Positions 32,038-41,543 of a DNA stretch of 64,000 nt are shown here, piece after piece. Source of the DNA: Oscillibacter sp. MSJ-31. Lineage in GTDB: Bacteria > Bacillota > Clostridia > Oscillospirales > Oscillospiraceae. The first letter of the stretch is position 1, and each line of letters begins with the position of its first letter. The notes under the pieces are model-generated. The model did no database searches, had not been told where the DNA came from, and was given only the letters and a program-made list of their open reading frames with translations. A program made the translations under genes and the position numbers. The stretch is from positions 105,452 to 169,451 of the forward strand of contig NZ_JAHLPT010000004.1 of NCBI RefSeq assembly GCF_018918025.1, given 5' to 3'.

Positions 32038-33312
32038 ATGGCGAGACCCGACAGCAAATGGTACAAGCTCGACAGCGCGGGCATTCTCTACTCCGCGCTG
32101 CAAAAGGAGGAATATTCCGCCATCTACCGCTTCTCCGCTCGGATGGAAAGGAAGGTCGATCCCGCCGCGCTCCAGCGCGCCATCGACCGCTGTATGCCGC
32201 GCTTCCCGAGCTTTGCCGTGCGCATCCGCAAGGGTCTGTTCTGGTACTATCTCGAGCCGAACCATGCGCCCGGACCGTTTTTGAAGGAGGACGTCTCCGA
32301 CCCCTGCCAGCCCGTCCGCTTCCGCGAGGACAACGGCTGGCTCGTGCGCTTTTACTATTACCGTGAGCGCATCTCCGTTGAGGTGTTCCACGCGCTGTCC
32401 GACGGCGGCGGGGCCATCGTCTTTTTCCGCACGCTCCTTGCCGAATACCTGCGCCAGACCGGCGTGGACGTTCCCGCGGGAAACGGCGTGCTCGACCTGA
32501 ATGAGCCGCCGCGCGAGGAGGAGCTGGAGGACGCCTACGCCCGCTACGCGGGCCGCCACGCCTTCGGCCTGCGGCGGCTGCCGAGGGCCTATCAGAATAC
32601 CGGCACGCCGGAGCCGTTCTACACCTTCCATGTCACGATGGGCTTCGTGCCTCTCTCCCGCCTGCGCGAGCAGGCAAAGAAGCATAACGCCTCCATCACG
32701 GAGTACCTCTCCGCCGTGCTCATCCACGTCATTCTGGAAAAGCAGAAGCGCGAGAGACCCTACCGTGAGCGCCCCGTGGCGCTGGCGGTGCCGATCAACC
32801 TGCGTGCATGGTTCCCAAGCGAGACGCTGCGCAACTTCATCACCACCGTCCGCCCGTATATCGACCCGGCGCTCGGCGACTACACCTTCCCCGAGATCGT
32901 CTCGCAGGTGCGCCATTTTATGAAGCTGCACATCAACCGGCAGGAGCTGCAGGCGGCGTTTACCGGCAACGTCCGCTTTACAGAGAACTTTGCCCTGCGC
33001 CTCATTCCGGTCGTGCTCAAGAATCCGGTCATGGCGCTCAACTACCGCTTGTTCGGTGTGCGCCCCTATTCCTGCACCTACACCAATCCCGGCGCGTTCA
33101 CCGTGCCGCCGGAGATGGCGGCGCACATCCGCGGGGCGGAGGTCATTCTCGGTCAGGCGACCGTGCCGCGCTGCCACTGCGCCTCCATCAGCTACGGCGA
33201 TACCATGGAGATCACCTTTGCCGGCACGCAGGCGGAGACGGACACCGAGCGCGACTTTTTCCGCTTCCTCGTGCGCGAGGGCATCCCCGTGCGCGTGGAG
33301 AGCAACCGCTGA
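32038..33312 (+). CDS. Condensation-domain-like acyltransferase
   Basis: The 424-residue protein starts MARPDSKWYKLDSAGILYSALQ. It contains the HxxxDG motif of the CoA-dependent acyltransferase/condensation superfamily as VFHALSDGGGAIVFF near residue 120, and later PINLRAWFPSETLRNFITTVRPYID, with repeats of the fold in its C-terminal half (ENFALRLIPVVLKNPVM). No carrier domain or peptide synthetase is nearby, so it is a stand-alone enzyme, related to fungal-type alcohol acetyltransferases. Its substrates are unknown. It forms an operon with the DUF6320 membrane protein, 27 bases downstream. Confidence 0.75.
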   Translation: MARPDSKWYKLDSAGILYSALQKEEYSAIYRFSARMERKVDPAALQRAIDRCMPRFPSFAVRIRKGLFWYYLEPNHAPGPFLKEDVSDPCQPVRFREDNGWLVRFYYYRERISVEVFHALSDGGGAIVFFRTLLAEYLRQTGVDVPAGNGVLDLNEPPREEELEDAYARYAGRHAFGLRRLPRAYQNTGTPEPFYTFHVTMGFVPLSRLREQAKKHNASITEYLSAVLIHVILEKQKRERPYRERPVALAVPINLRAWFPSETLRNFITTVRPYIDPALGDYTFPEIVSQVRHFMKLHINRQELQAAFTGNVRFTENFALRLIPVVLKNPVMALNYRLFGVRPYSCTYTNPGAFTVPPEMAAHIRGAEVILGQATVPRCHCASISYGDTMEITFAGTQAETDTERDFFRFLVREGIPVRVESNR

Positions 33313-33339
33313 AGAGCGGAGCGAAAGGACGGTAACAAT

Positions 33340-34032
33340 ATGTCATACTGTGTCAACTGCGGCGTGGAGCTGGATCCCGGCGCGGCGCGCTGCCCGCTTT
33401 GCGGCACGCCTGCCTGGAAGCCGGACCCAGACGCGCCGAGCTATTTTCCCACCAAGCCCGCCGAGGTGCCGCCCGCCTCGCGCCGTGCGGCGGCCGCGCT
33501 GCTCACGGCGATGCTCGTGTCGGTATCCCTGTGCTGCGGCGTGCTGAACCTGCTGCTGCCCACCGAGCGGCCCTGGTCGCTCTACGTCATCGGCGCGGCG
33601 GTGATGCTCTGGATCTGGTTCGTGCTGCCGATGCTCGCGCGGCGCATCCCCATCTTCTTCCGCCTGACGGCGGACGTCGCCGCGGTCGGTGTGTACGTCT
33701 TTCTCATCTCCATCGACCTGAGCGGCGGCACATGGTTCCGCGGCCTCGCCCTGCCCATCCTCGGCTGGGCGTGCGTGCTGGTGTTCCTTTTGAGCTTTCT
33801 GCTGCGCGGCGGGCGGCGGTCGCGGCTCTCTGCGATCGCCATGTGCATCGGCACCGTGGGCCTGATGGCGCTGGGCGTGGAATACTGCATGGACCGCTTT
33901 TTCCGCGCGGCGTGGCAGCCGACGTGGTCGCTCGTCGTGGTGGTCATCTGCGTCGGGCTCATCATCCCGCTGCGCGTCGTGCGCCGCGTGCCCTCGCTGC
34001 GCGAGGAGGCCCGCCGACGCTTCAATATGTGA
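33340..34032 (+). CDS. Zinc-ribbon membrane protein (DUF6320-like)
   Basis: The 230-residue protein opens with a zinc ribbon (C4, C7, C18 and C21 in MSYCVNCGVE and RCPLCG), followed by a proline-rich linker and about six membrane segments (from AALLTAMLVSVSLCCGVLNLL to SLVVVVICVGLIIPLRVV). The arrangement matches DUF6320 proteins. The function is unknown. It follows the condensation-like acyltransferase with its own ribosome site (AAAGGACGG) and shares its promoter. Membrane anchoring or delivery of a lipid-like substrate is one possibility. Confidence 0.75.
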   Translation: MSYCVNCGVELDPGAARCPLCGTPAWKPDPDAPSYFPTKPAEVPPASRRAAAALLTAMLVSVSLCCGVLNLLLPTERPWSLYVIGAAVMLWIWFVLPMLARRIPIFFRLTADVAAVGVYVFLISIDLSGGTWFRGLALPILGWACVLVFLLSFLLRGGRRSRLSAIAMCIGTVGLMALGVEYCMDRFFRAAWQPTWSLVVVVICVGLIIPLRVVRRVPSLREEARRRFNM

Positions 34033-34033
34033 A

Positions 34034-34069
34034 AAAGGGAAGGCATGGCGCGCGCCATGCCTTCCCTTT
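34034..34069. terminator. Long perfect hairpin between DUF6320 gene and tRNA-Leu
   Basis: AAAGGGAAGGCATGGCG pairs perfectly with CGCCATGCCTTCCCTTT. It can end the plus-strand operon and the convergent tRNA transcript. Confidence 0.85.
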
Positions 34070-34071
34070 GC

Positions 34072-34157
34072 TGGTGCCGGTGGTGGGACTCGAACCCACA
34101 CGGAGTCGCCCCCGGCGGATTTTGAATCCGCTACGTCTACCATTCCATCACACCGGC
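34072..34157 (-). tRNA. tRNA-Leu (anticodon CAA)
   Basis: The 86-base gene folds as a class II tRNA. The acceptor stem GCCGGTG pairs with CACCGGC, the anticodon stem GCGGA/TCCGC encloses TTCAAAA with anticodon CAA, there is a long variable arm, and the T loop has GGTTCGAGTCC. The CCA end is encoded. Its own promoter lies directly upstream. Confidence 0.95.
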
Positions 34158-34170
34158 GATAACAAAAGCT

Positions 34171-34199
34171 ATTATAGAGGACGCTGCGTCGATTTGCAA
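34171..34199 (-). promoter_or_regulatory. tRNA-Leu promoter
   Basis: TTGCAA (34194-34199), 17 bases, TATAAT (34171-34176) on the minus strand, 13 bases before the tRNA. Confidence 0.75.
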
Positions 34200-34262
34200 G
34201 ATAAATTTTTCCGGCAAAAAGCGCAAAAGGGGACTACCCTTTTTATGCGGCTTGTGCTATGC

Positions 34263-34268
34263 TATACT
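34263..34268 (+). promoter_or_regulatory. Extended -10 element before the VCBS-like lipoprotein
   Basis: TGCTATACT is an extended -10 (TGnTATACT). No good -35 lies 17 bases upstream. It is about 45 bases before the start codon at 34315. Confidence 0.4.
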
Positions 34269-34314
34269 CTGTATCGGTAGATTATGCCCAAAGCGGGTCA
34301 AGGGAGGGGAAAGC

Positions 34315-35652
34315 ATGGCGAACCACGGCAGAAAATTTGCCCGCGCGCTGGCGCTTGCGGCGCTTTGCCTGCTGCTCGGCGGCTGCGCGATGAACGTCTC
34401 GACCGACAAGCTCTATGCCTTGCCGAGCCTTCCGGCGGAATACGCCTCGCTCGAAGCGGAGATCAACGCCCTGCTCTCCGACGGCGCGGAGCACGCTGCG
34501 CCCATCTCGGGCAGTAACCTCCAGAGCGTGCAGATGGTCGATCTCGACGGCGACGGCGTAGAGGAGGCGGTGGCCTTCTTCCGCAAGGCGACGGACGAGC
34601 GGCCCGTGAAGATCTACTTCTTCCGCTCCAACGGCGACAGCTATGAGCAGATGGCCCTCATCGAGGGGACCGCCAGCTCGATCTACTCCATCACGTACTA
34701 TGACCTCGACGGCGACGGACGCCGCGAGATCCTTGTCGGCTTCAAGAGCGGCACGGAGCTGCAGGTGCTCGCCGTTTACACCCTGCGCGGCAGCGAGCCG
34801 CTCAACCTGCTCACCACCGCCTACCTCCGCTACGCCGTGAGCGATCTTGACGGCGACGGCCGGCAGGAGCTGACGGTGCTCTACAGCGGCGAGGAGAACC
34901 GCTGCATGGCGGACTGCTACACCTGGGACGACCGCGAGCTGAGCTGCATCTCGACGCTCGAGCTGTCCTTCTCCGCGTCCGAGCTTTCGCGCGTGGCGGC
35001 GGGAGCTCTTTCGGATGGGCAGCAGGCGCTTTACGTCACCGGCGTGGCGGACAACAGCGTGGCGGCCTACGATATCCTGACCGTGAAAAACGGCGTTCTG
35101 CGCAATGTCACGCAGAACACCGCCTCCTCCGCCGCGGACGGCGGTTTCCGCTTCCTCTCGCTCTATCCGACCGACATCGACGGCAGCGGCGTGATCGAGA
35201 TCCCCGAGCCGGTCCCCTTCCCGCCGCTCGACGAGGAGAGCGAGACCTACTACCGCATCCTCTGGCGCGATTACGACAGCGCGGGAAAGAGTGAGGTCGT
35301 GTGCCGCACCTTCCACAACGCCGCCGACGGCTGGAGCCTGCTCCTGCCGGAGACGTGGGACGAGCGGGTGTCGCTCCTGCGCGCCGGAACGCCCGATGAA
35401 AACGCGGTCCTTTTCTTCTGCCGCAGCAACGACGGACAGCTGCAGCCGTTTCTGGAGATCTGCGCCCTCACGGGCAGCGCCCGCGAGGAGCACGCCCGGC
35501 GCGGCGACCGCTTTGTGCTCGCCCGACAGGTCGAGACCGTTTACACCGCCGAGCTCCTGCCCTGCGACGACTGGGACGGCGCGGTCGACGAGGAGACCGT
35601 GAAGAAGAGCTTCAGCCTGATCGTCGCCGAGTGGACGACGGGCGAAAACTGA
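34315..35652 (+). CDS. Lipoprotein with VCBS/FG-GAP-like DxDGDG repeats
   Basis: The start at 34315 follows GGGAGGGG. The 445-residue lipoprotein has a lipobox in LLLGGC. Its body carries calcium-site-like repeats DLDGDGVEE, DLDGDGRRE, DLDGDGRQE and DIDGSGVIE, spaced as in VCBS/FG-GAP beta-propeller proteins. It is expected on the outer face of the membrane. It is followed 18 bases later by a two-component system, so it may belong to a signalling or envelope-monitoring operon, but its ligand is unknown. Confidence 0.8.
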   Translation: MANHGRKFARALALAALCLLLGGCAMNVSTDKLYALPSLPAEYASLEAEINALLSDGAEHAAPISGSNLQSVQMVDLDGDGVEEAVAFFRKATDERPVKIYFFRSNGDSYEQMALIEGTASSIYSITYYDLDGDGRREILVGFKSGTELQVLAVYTLRGSEPLNLLTTAYLRYAVSDLDGDGRQELTVLYSGEENRCMADCYTWDDRELSCISTLELSFSASELSRVAAGALSDGQQALYVTGVADNSVAAYDILTVKNGVLRNVTQNTASSAADGGFRFLSLYPTDIDGSGVIEIPEPVPFPPLDEESETYYRILWRDYDSAGKSEVVCRTFHNAADGWSLLLPETWDERVSLLRAGTPDENAVLFFCRSNDGQLQPFLEICALTGSAREEHARRGDRFVLARQVETVYTAELLPCDDWDGAVDEETVKKSFSLIVAEWTTGEN

Positions 35653-35670
35653 GAAAGGAACCGAGATACG

Positions 35671-36366
35671 ATGAAAAAAGTGTTGGTCCTGGAGGATGAG
35701 TCCAGCATCCGCAGCTTTATCGTCATCAATCTGATCCGCGCCGGCTACGAGGTCGTGGAGGCCGAGACAGGCGAGGAGGCGCTGGAAAAGCTCAGCGAGA
35801 ATCCCGATGTGCGTGTCACGCTGCTCGACATCATGCTGCCGGGCATCGACGGCTTTGAGGTCTGCCGCCGCGTGCGCGCGGCCTATCCGCACATCGGCAT
35901 CATCATGCTCACCGCCCGCTCGCAGGAGATGGACAAGGTCACGGGCCTGATGACCGGCGCGGACGACTATGTCACCAAGCCCTTTTCGCCCGCCGAGCTG
36001 ACCGCGCGCGTGGACGCGCTGCTGCGCCGCGCGGGCGATGCGCCGCTCGTCAGCGCTGCGGTCGGAGAGATCTCCCAGCCGCCGTTTCTGCTGAACATGA
36101 CCGACCGCGTGGTGGAGAAAAACGGCAAGCGTCTCAAGCTCACGCAGCTCGAATATCAGATCATGAAGCTCTTCATGGAGAACCCCGACAAGGCGCTCAC
36201 CCGCGAGGAGATCCTCGACACGGTCTGGGGCCGCGGCTACTTCGGCGAGGTGAAGATCGTGGACGTCAACATCCGCCGCCTGCGGCTGAAGATCGAGGAC
36301 GACGCGCAGGAGCCGCGCTACATCGCCACCGTCTGGGGCACGGGCTACAAGTGGAGCACGGACTGA
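35671..36366 (+). CDS. OmpR/PhoB-family response regulator
   Basis: The 231-residue protein has a receiver domain with acidic residues in VLEDES, the phosphorylated Asp in TLLDIMLPG (residue 53) and the YVTKPFSP lysine. A winged-helix DNA-binding domain follows from about residue 130 (LKLTQLEYQIMKLFMENPDKALTREEILDTVWG, VDVNIRRLRLKIE). It is activated by the histidine kinase encoded 40 bases downstream. Confidence 0.95.
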   Translation: MKKVLVLEDESSIRSFIVINLIRAGYEVVEAETGEEALEKLSENPDVRVTLLDIMLPGIDGFEVCRRVRAAYPHIGIIMLTARSQEMDKVTGLMTGADDYVTKPFSPAELTARVDALLRRAGDAPLVSAAVGEISQPPFLLNMTDRVVEKNGKRLKLTQLEYQIMKLFMENPDKALTREEILDTVWGRGYFGEVKIVDVNIRRLRLKIEDDAQEPRYIATVWGTGYKWSTD

Positions 36367-36406
36367 GCAGGCAGAAAAGATTTGAAGCAGAAAGGAAGTG
36401 ACCGCC

Positions 36407-37828
36407 ATGTCCGCAAAGCGCGGCTTGCGCATCCGCGGCCTGCGCCAGCGCTGGCTCGTGAATGCCGTGCTGCCCATCGTTCTGGTGGTCATCGCCATCG
36501 TCACGGTCTACACCCTCGGCGTGCGCCGGACCTACTACAGCGCCATGCGCTCGGGCCTTGAGACCCGCGCCCGCGTCGCCGCCGACAATTTTTCGAGCTA
36601 CGGCCTCAAAAGCTACAGCGAGTATTTCCGCTACGCCTCCATCACGGCGGAGACCTTTGAGGAAAAGGACCGGCTTGAGCTTCAGTTCATCAACGTCAAC
36701 GGCCGCGTGCAGGTGTCGAGCTACGGCCTGACCGCCGGCACGCAGCCGGGAACGAGCGATGTGACCGCGGCCGTCGCCACCGGAAAGCCGGCGAGCTTCG
36801 AGGGCCTTGACCCGCAGACGGGGGAGAGGATCCTCTCCGTCTCCGCGCCGCTCCGGTTCAATGGCCGTGTGATCGGCGTGCTGCGCTACGTCACCGCGCT
36901 GCACGAGGCGGACCGCAGCGTGCTCGTCAGCATGGCGGTCGCCATCGGCGTTGCGCTGCTGTGCGTGGGCCTTGCCATCTTCTCCAACGCCATCTTCATC
37001 AACAACGTCGTCGAGCCGGTCGCCGTCGTGTCCGACGCCGCGCGGCGCATCTCCGCCGGCAGCTACGGCATCCTGATCGATAACCACTACCGCGACGAGC
37101 TCGGCGAGCTGGTGGACAACATCAACGATATGTCGCTCAAGATCTCGCAGTCCGAGAAGATCCAGCAGGAGTTCGTCTCCTCCGTCTCGCATGAGCTGCG
37201 CACGCCGCTCACCGCCATCAACGGCTGGGCGGAAACGCTCGCCGCCGATCCCGGCGCGAATCCGGAGCAGACGCAGCGCGGCCTCAACATCATCGTCAAG
37301 GAGTCCCGCCGTCTGACCACCATGGTCGAGGAGCTGTTGGACTTCACCCGGATGCAGGACGGGCGCTTCACCCTGCGCGTGGAGGAGACCGACCTGCTCG
37401 CCGAGCTGGAGGACGCCATCTTCACCTACCGCGAGATCTTCAGCCGGGAGGGCATCGAGCTGCGCTACGAGTGTGCGGACGACCTGCCTCCCATCATCGC
37501 CGACGGCGAACGCATGAAGCAGGTCTTCTGCAACGTGCTCGACAACGCCGCCAAGCATGGCGGCAGCGGCAAGCGCATCGACGTGTCCGTGGCGGCCGAG
37601 AAGGGCAGCATGGTCATCCGTGTGCGCGACTTCGGCCCCGGCATCCCGGTCGAGGAGCTGCCCTACGTCAAGCAGAAATTCTACAAGGGCTCGTCCAAGG
37701 CGCGCGGCAGCGGCATCGGCCTCGCCGTGTGCGACGAGATCATGCGTCTGCACAACGGCACGTTCGACATTGCCAACGCCCCGGGCGGCGGCACGGTCGT
37801 GACCATGACGCTTCCTATGGAAAAATAA
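36407..37828 (+). CDS. Sensor histidine kinase
   Basis: The ATG at 36407 is chosen because AAGGAAG is well placed; a GTG at 36398 is in frame but inside the ribosome site. The 473-residue protein has two membrane segments (about 15-40 and 170-195), an extracellular sensor between them, a HAMP region, the phospho-acceptor SVSHELRTPLTAINGW near residue 260 and ATPase motifs NVLDNAAKHG, DFGPGI and GSGIGLAV. It phosphorylates the neighbouring response regulator. The signal is unknown. Confidence 0.94.
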   Translation: MSAKRGLRIRGLRQRWLVNAVLPIVLVVIAIVTVYTLGVRRTYYSAMRSGLETRARVAADNFSSYGLKSYSEYFRYASITAETFEEKDRLELQFINVNGRVQVSSYGLTAGTQPGTSDVTAAVATGKPASFEGLDPQTGERILSVSAPLRFNGRVIGVLRYVTALHEADRSVLVSMAVAIGVALLCVGLAIFSNAIFINNVVEPVAVVSDAARRISAGSYGILIDNHYRDELGELVDNINDMSLKISQSEKIQQEFVSSVSHELRTPLTAINGWAETLAADPGANPEQTQRGLNIIVKESRRLTTMVEELLDFTRMQDGRFTLRVEETDLLAELEDAIFTYREIFSREGIELRYECADDLPPIIADGERMKQVFCNVLDNAAKHGGSGKRIDVSVAAEKGSMVIRVRDFGPGIPVEELPYVKQKFYKGSSKARGSGIGLAVCDEIMRLHNGTFDIANAPGGGTVVTMTLPMEK

Positions 37829-37843
37829 ATTTTAGAACAGCTG

Positions 37844-37872
37844 TTGCAATTTTTCAAAAAGTATGATACCAT
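37844..37872 (+). promoter_or_regulatory. Putative yqhQ-prmC promoter
   Basis: TTGCAA (37844-37849), 17 bases, TACCAT (37867-37872), 20 bases before the start codon. Confidence 0.45.
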
Positions 37873-37892
37873 CATTGCAAGGAGAAACCTAC

Positions 37893-38849
37893 ATGGCAGA
37901 GCAAAACCAGACAAAACCCAAATTCCGTACCTCCATCGGCGGTCAGGCGCTCATTGAGGGCATCCTCATGCGCGGACCGGAAAAGCAGGCCATCGTCGTC
38001 CGCTCCAAGGAGGGGCTGGTCGAGAAGGTCGAGGAGCTGAAGCTCATCCGCGACCGCTATCCCATTCTCGGCCTGCCCGTGCTGCGCGGCGCTGTGACCT
38101 TTGTGGACTCCATGGTCCGCGGCGTGAAGGCGCTGATGTACTCGGCGGACTTCTTCCCCGAGGAGGGCGAGCCGTCGAAGTTCGACCAGTGGCTTGAAAA
38201 AAAGCTCGGCAGCGAAAAGCTGCAAAAGCTCGTTGTGGCGCTGGCGGTCGTGCTGTCGCTGGGCCTGACCATCGGCCTTTTTATGATCCTGCCGACCTTC
38301 CTCGCGGGCCTGCTCGGGCGCTTCATCCCGAACGTGGTCGTGCACAATCTGGTCGAGTCCGTCATCAAGCTGATGATCTTCTTCGGCTACCTGCTCCTGT
38401 GCTCGAAGCAGAAGGACATTCAGCGCGTGTTCCAGTACCACGGCGCAGAGCATAAGACCATCTTCTGCTACGAGGCGGGCCTGCCGCTGACGGTGGAAAA
38501 CTGCCGCATCCAGCCGCGCCACCATCCGCGCTGCGGCACGAGCTTTCTGTTCGTGGTGGTCGTGGTGTCCATCCTCGTTTCGAGCGTGGTGTTCAGCTTC
38601 GTCGACTGGCGCAATGTCTGGGTGCGCATTGGATTGCATCTGCTGCTGCTCGTGCCGGTCGTGGGCGTGACCTATGAATTCAACCGCTACGTCGGCGGAC
38701 ACGACAATCCCGTGACGAACGCGCTGGCAAAGCCGGGGCTGTGGCTGCAAAACTTCACCACCAACGAGCCGGACGACAGTATGCTCGAGGTCGCCATCCG
38801 CGCGATGGAGCTGGTCATTCCCGAGCAGAAGGGCAAGGACGAGTGGTAA
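37893..38849 (+). CDS. YqhQ-like DUF1385 membrane protein
   Basis: The start at 37893 follows AAGGAGA. The 318-residue protein begins with TSIGGQALIEGILMRGPEKQAIVVR, the DUF1385 signature. It has FQYHGAEHKTIFCYEAG with conserved His and Glu in the middle and PRHHPRCGTSF before two further membrane segments. The gene is conserved next to prmC or prfA in Firmicutes, and its molecular role is unresolved. The prmC start codon follows the stop directly, so they are co-translated. Confidence 0.9.
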   Translation: MAEQNQTKPKFRTSIGGQALIEGILMRGPEKQAIVVRSKEGLVEKVEELKLIRDRYPILGLPVLRGAVTFVDSMVRGVKALMYSADFFPEEGEPSKFDQWLEKKLGSEKLQKLVVALAVVLSLGLTIGLFMILPTFLAGLLGRFIPNVVVHNLVESVIKLMIFFGYLLLCSKQKDIQRVFQYHGAEHKTIFCYEAGLPLTVENCRIQPRHHPRCGTSFLFVVVVVSILVSSVVFSFVDWRNVWVRIGLHLLLLVPVVGVTYEFNRYVGGHDNPVTNALAKPGLWLQNFTTNEPDDSMLEVAIRAMELVIPEQKGKDEW

Positions 38850-39716
38850 ATGGCGATCAAGTACAACGACCTCTATATGGACCTGCGCAGGCGCCTGCGC
38901 GAGGCGGGTGCGGAGGACGCGACGCAGGCGGCGCGCGAGCTGGTCTGCACCGCGTCGGGCAAAACGAAAAATGAGCTTCTGCGCGACGGGCTGCTCTACG
39001 CCTCGCCCGAGGTCGAGCGCTCGGCGTATTCCCTGTGCGCGCGGCACCTTGCTGGCGAGCCGGTGGCCTATCTTATCGGCGAGTGGGAGTTTTACGGCCT
39101 TGGGCTGGATATTTCGCCCGCCGTGCTCATCCCGCGCCCCGACACCGAGGTGCTGGTGCAGACGGTCGTCCACGAGCTGGACTCCGGCGCGGACTGCCGC
39201 GTGCTCGACCTGTGCGCGGGCAGCGGCTGCATCGGCCTTGCCGTGGCCAGTCAGGTGCTGCGCAGCCGCGTGCTGCTCGGCGAGTGGGACGAGGAGGCGC
39301 TCAAGGTCTGCCGGCAGAACATCCGGCGCAACCAGCTCTCCGCGCGCGTGACGAGCCTGCGCATGGACGCGCGCGAGAAGCCCTCGCGCCAGCTCGGCGA
39401 GTTCGACTGCATCGTTTCCAACCCGCCCTATATCCCCACGGCGGACATTGAAGCGCTTGATCCCTCCGTGCGCGACCACGAGCCGCACCTCGCGCTTGAT
39501 GGCGGCGCGGACGGACTGGATTTCTACCGCGTCATCGCGGATAAATGGCGCGACGCTCTCTTGCCGAACGGACTCATGGCCTTCGAGGTCGGCATCGGGC
39601 AGGCGGACGAGGTGCTGCGCATCATGCGCGCGAACGGCTTCGGCGACATCCAGATCGTCAAGGACCTGCACGGTATCCCCCGCGTGGTCTACGGACGGCT
39701 TTGCAAAGAGATCTGA
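38850..39716 (+). CDS. prmC: Release factor glutamine methyltransferase
   Basis: The 288-residue enzyme has an N-terminal helical substrate-binding domain, the SAM motif [16 protein letters not shown] near residue 118, and the catalytic [19 protein letters not shown] (NPPY) near residue 190. It methylates the glutamine of the GGQ loop in peptide-chain release factors. It starts immediately after yqhQ stops. No prfA gene is adjacent. Confidence 0.95.
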   Translation: MAIKYNDLYMDLRRRLREAGAEDATQAARELVCTASGKTKNELLRDGLLYASPEVERSAYSLCARHLAGEPVAYLIGEWEFYGLGLDISPAVLIPRPDTEVLVQTVVHELDSGADCRVLDLCAGSGCIGLAVASQVLRSRVLLGEWDEEALKVCRQNIRRNQLSARVTSLRMDAREKPSRQLGEFDCIVSNPPYIPTADIEALDPSVRDHEPHLALDGGADGLDFYRVIADKWRDALLPNGLMAFEVGIGQADEVLRIMRANGFGDIQIVKDLHGIPRVVYGRLCKEI

Positions 39717-39760
39717 CAAAAAATTTTAAGATACAGAAGCAGAAACAGGAGGATGAACCA

Positions 39761-40863
<1,103 letters not shown>

Positions 40864-40864
<1 letters not shown>

Positions 40865-41496
40865 TGAAGGTTGAGCGCATCGAACGGTCAAAGCATAAGC
40901 AGGAGCGCGTTCTCGTGTATCTGGAGGGGGGGAACCTTCTCCGGATCACCGAGAGCGAGCTTCTGCGTTTCGGCTTATATGTGGGGCTGGACATTTCGCC
41001 CGAGACTGTGGTACAATTACAAAAAAGCGGCGCGCGCAGCGAAACGCGCGTGCGCGCCGCCAATATGATCTCCGCCCGCCCGCTCTCAAAAAAGGAGCTG
41101 ACGCGCCGCCTCGTGCAGAAGGGCTCCGAGGCGGATGACGCCGGCGCGGCGGCAGACTATCTGGAGAATATCGGCGCGCTGGACGACGCGGCCTACGCCG
41201 CCATACTCGTGCGCCATTATAGCGCACAGGGCTGCGGTCCCGCCCGCATCCGCGACGAGCTTTACCGCCGCGGCGTGCCGCGCGAGCTGTGGGACGAGGC
41301 GCTGGAAACAGCCCCCGATGCACAGGAGACGCTTGCGCGCGTCATCGCGTCGAAAACGCGGGGAAAGCCCCTGAACGAAAAGGACTATAAACGCTTGTCG
41401 GACGCGCTGCTGCGCCGCGGCTTTTCGTGGGGCGAGGTCAAGACTGCCCTGCGGACGGCGGGCGCGGCGTTGACGGACGCGGACGACGGGCTGTGA
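40864..41496 (+). CDS. recX: RecX regulatory protein
   Basis: The 210-residue protein is built of three-helix repeats (LSKKELTRRLVQKGSEADDAGAAADYLENIGALDDAAYAAILVRHYSAQGCGPARIRDELYRRGVP, then a second and third repeat). It inhibits or trims RecA filaments. Its ATG overlaps the recA stop (TGATG), so production follows that of RecA. Confidence 0.92.
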
Positions 41497-41543
41497 CCGA
41501 AAACGATTTTTGCCGCCGGTGCGCGGCAGACGGGAAGAGGACT

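Noticed and set aside
34282..36504. 740-residue minus-strand frame
   Set aside because: Antisense to the lipoprotein and response regulator genes; no domain.
39717..39760. SOS (LexA) box before recA
   Set aside because: No GAAC-N4-GTTC or similar element in the gap; recA may be read from the upstream operon.
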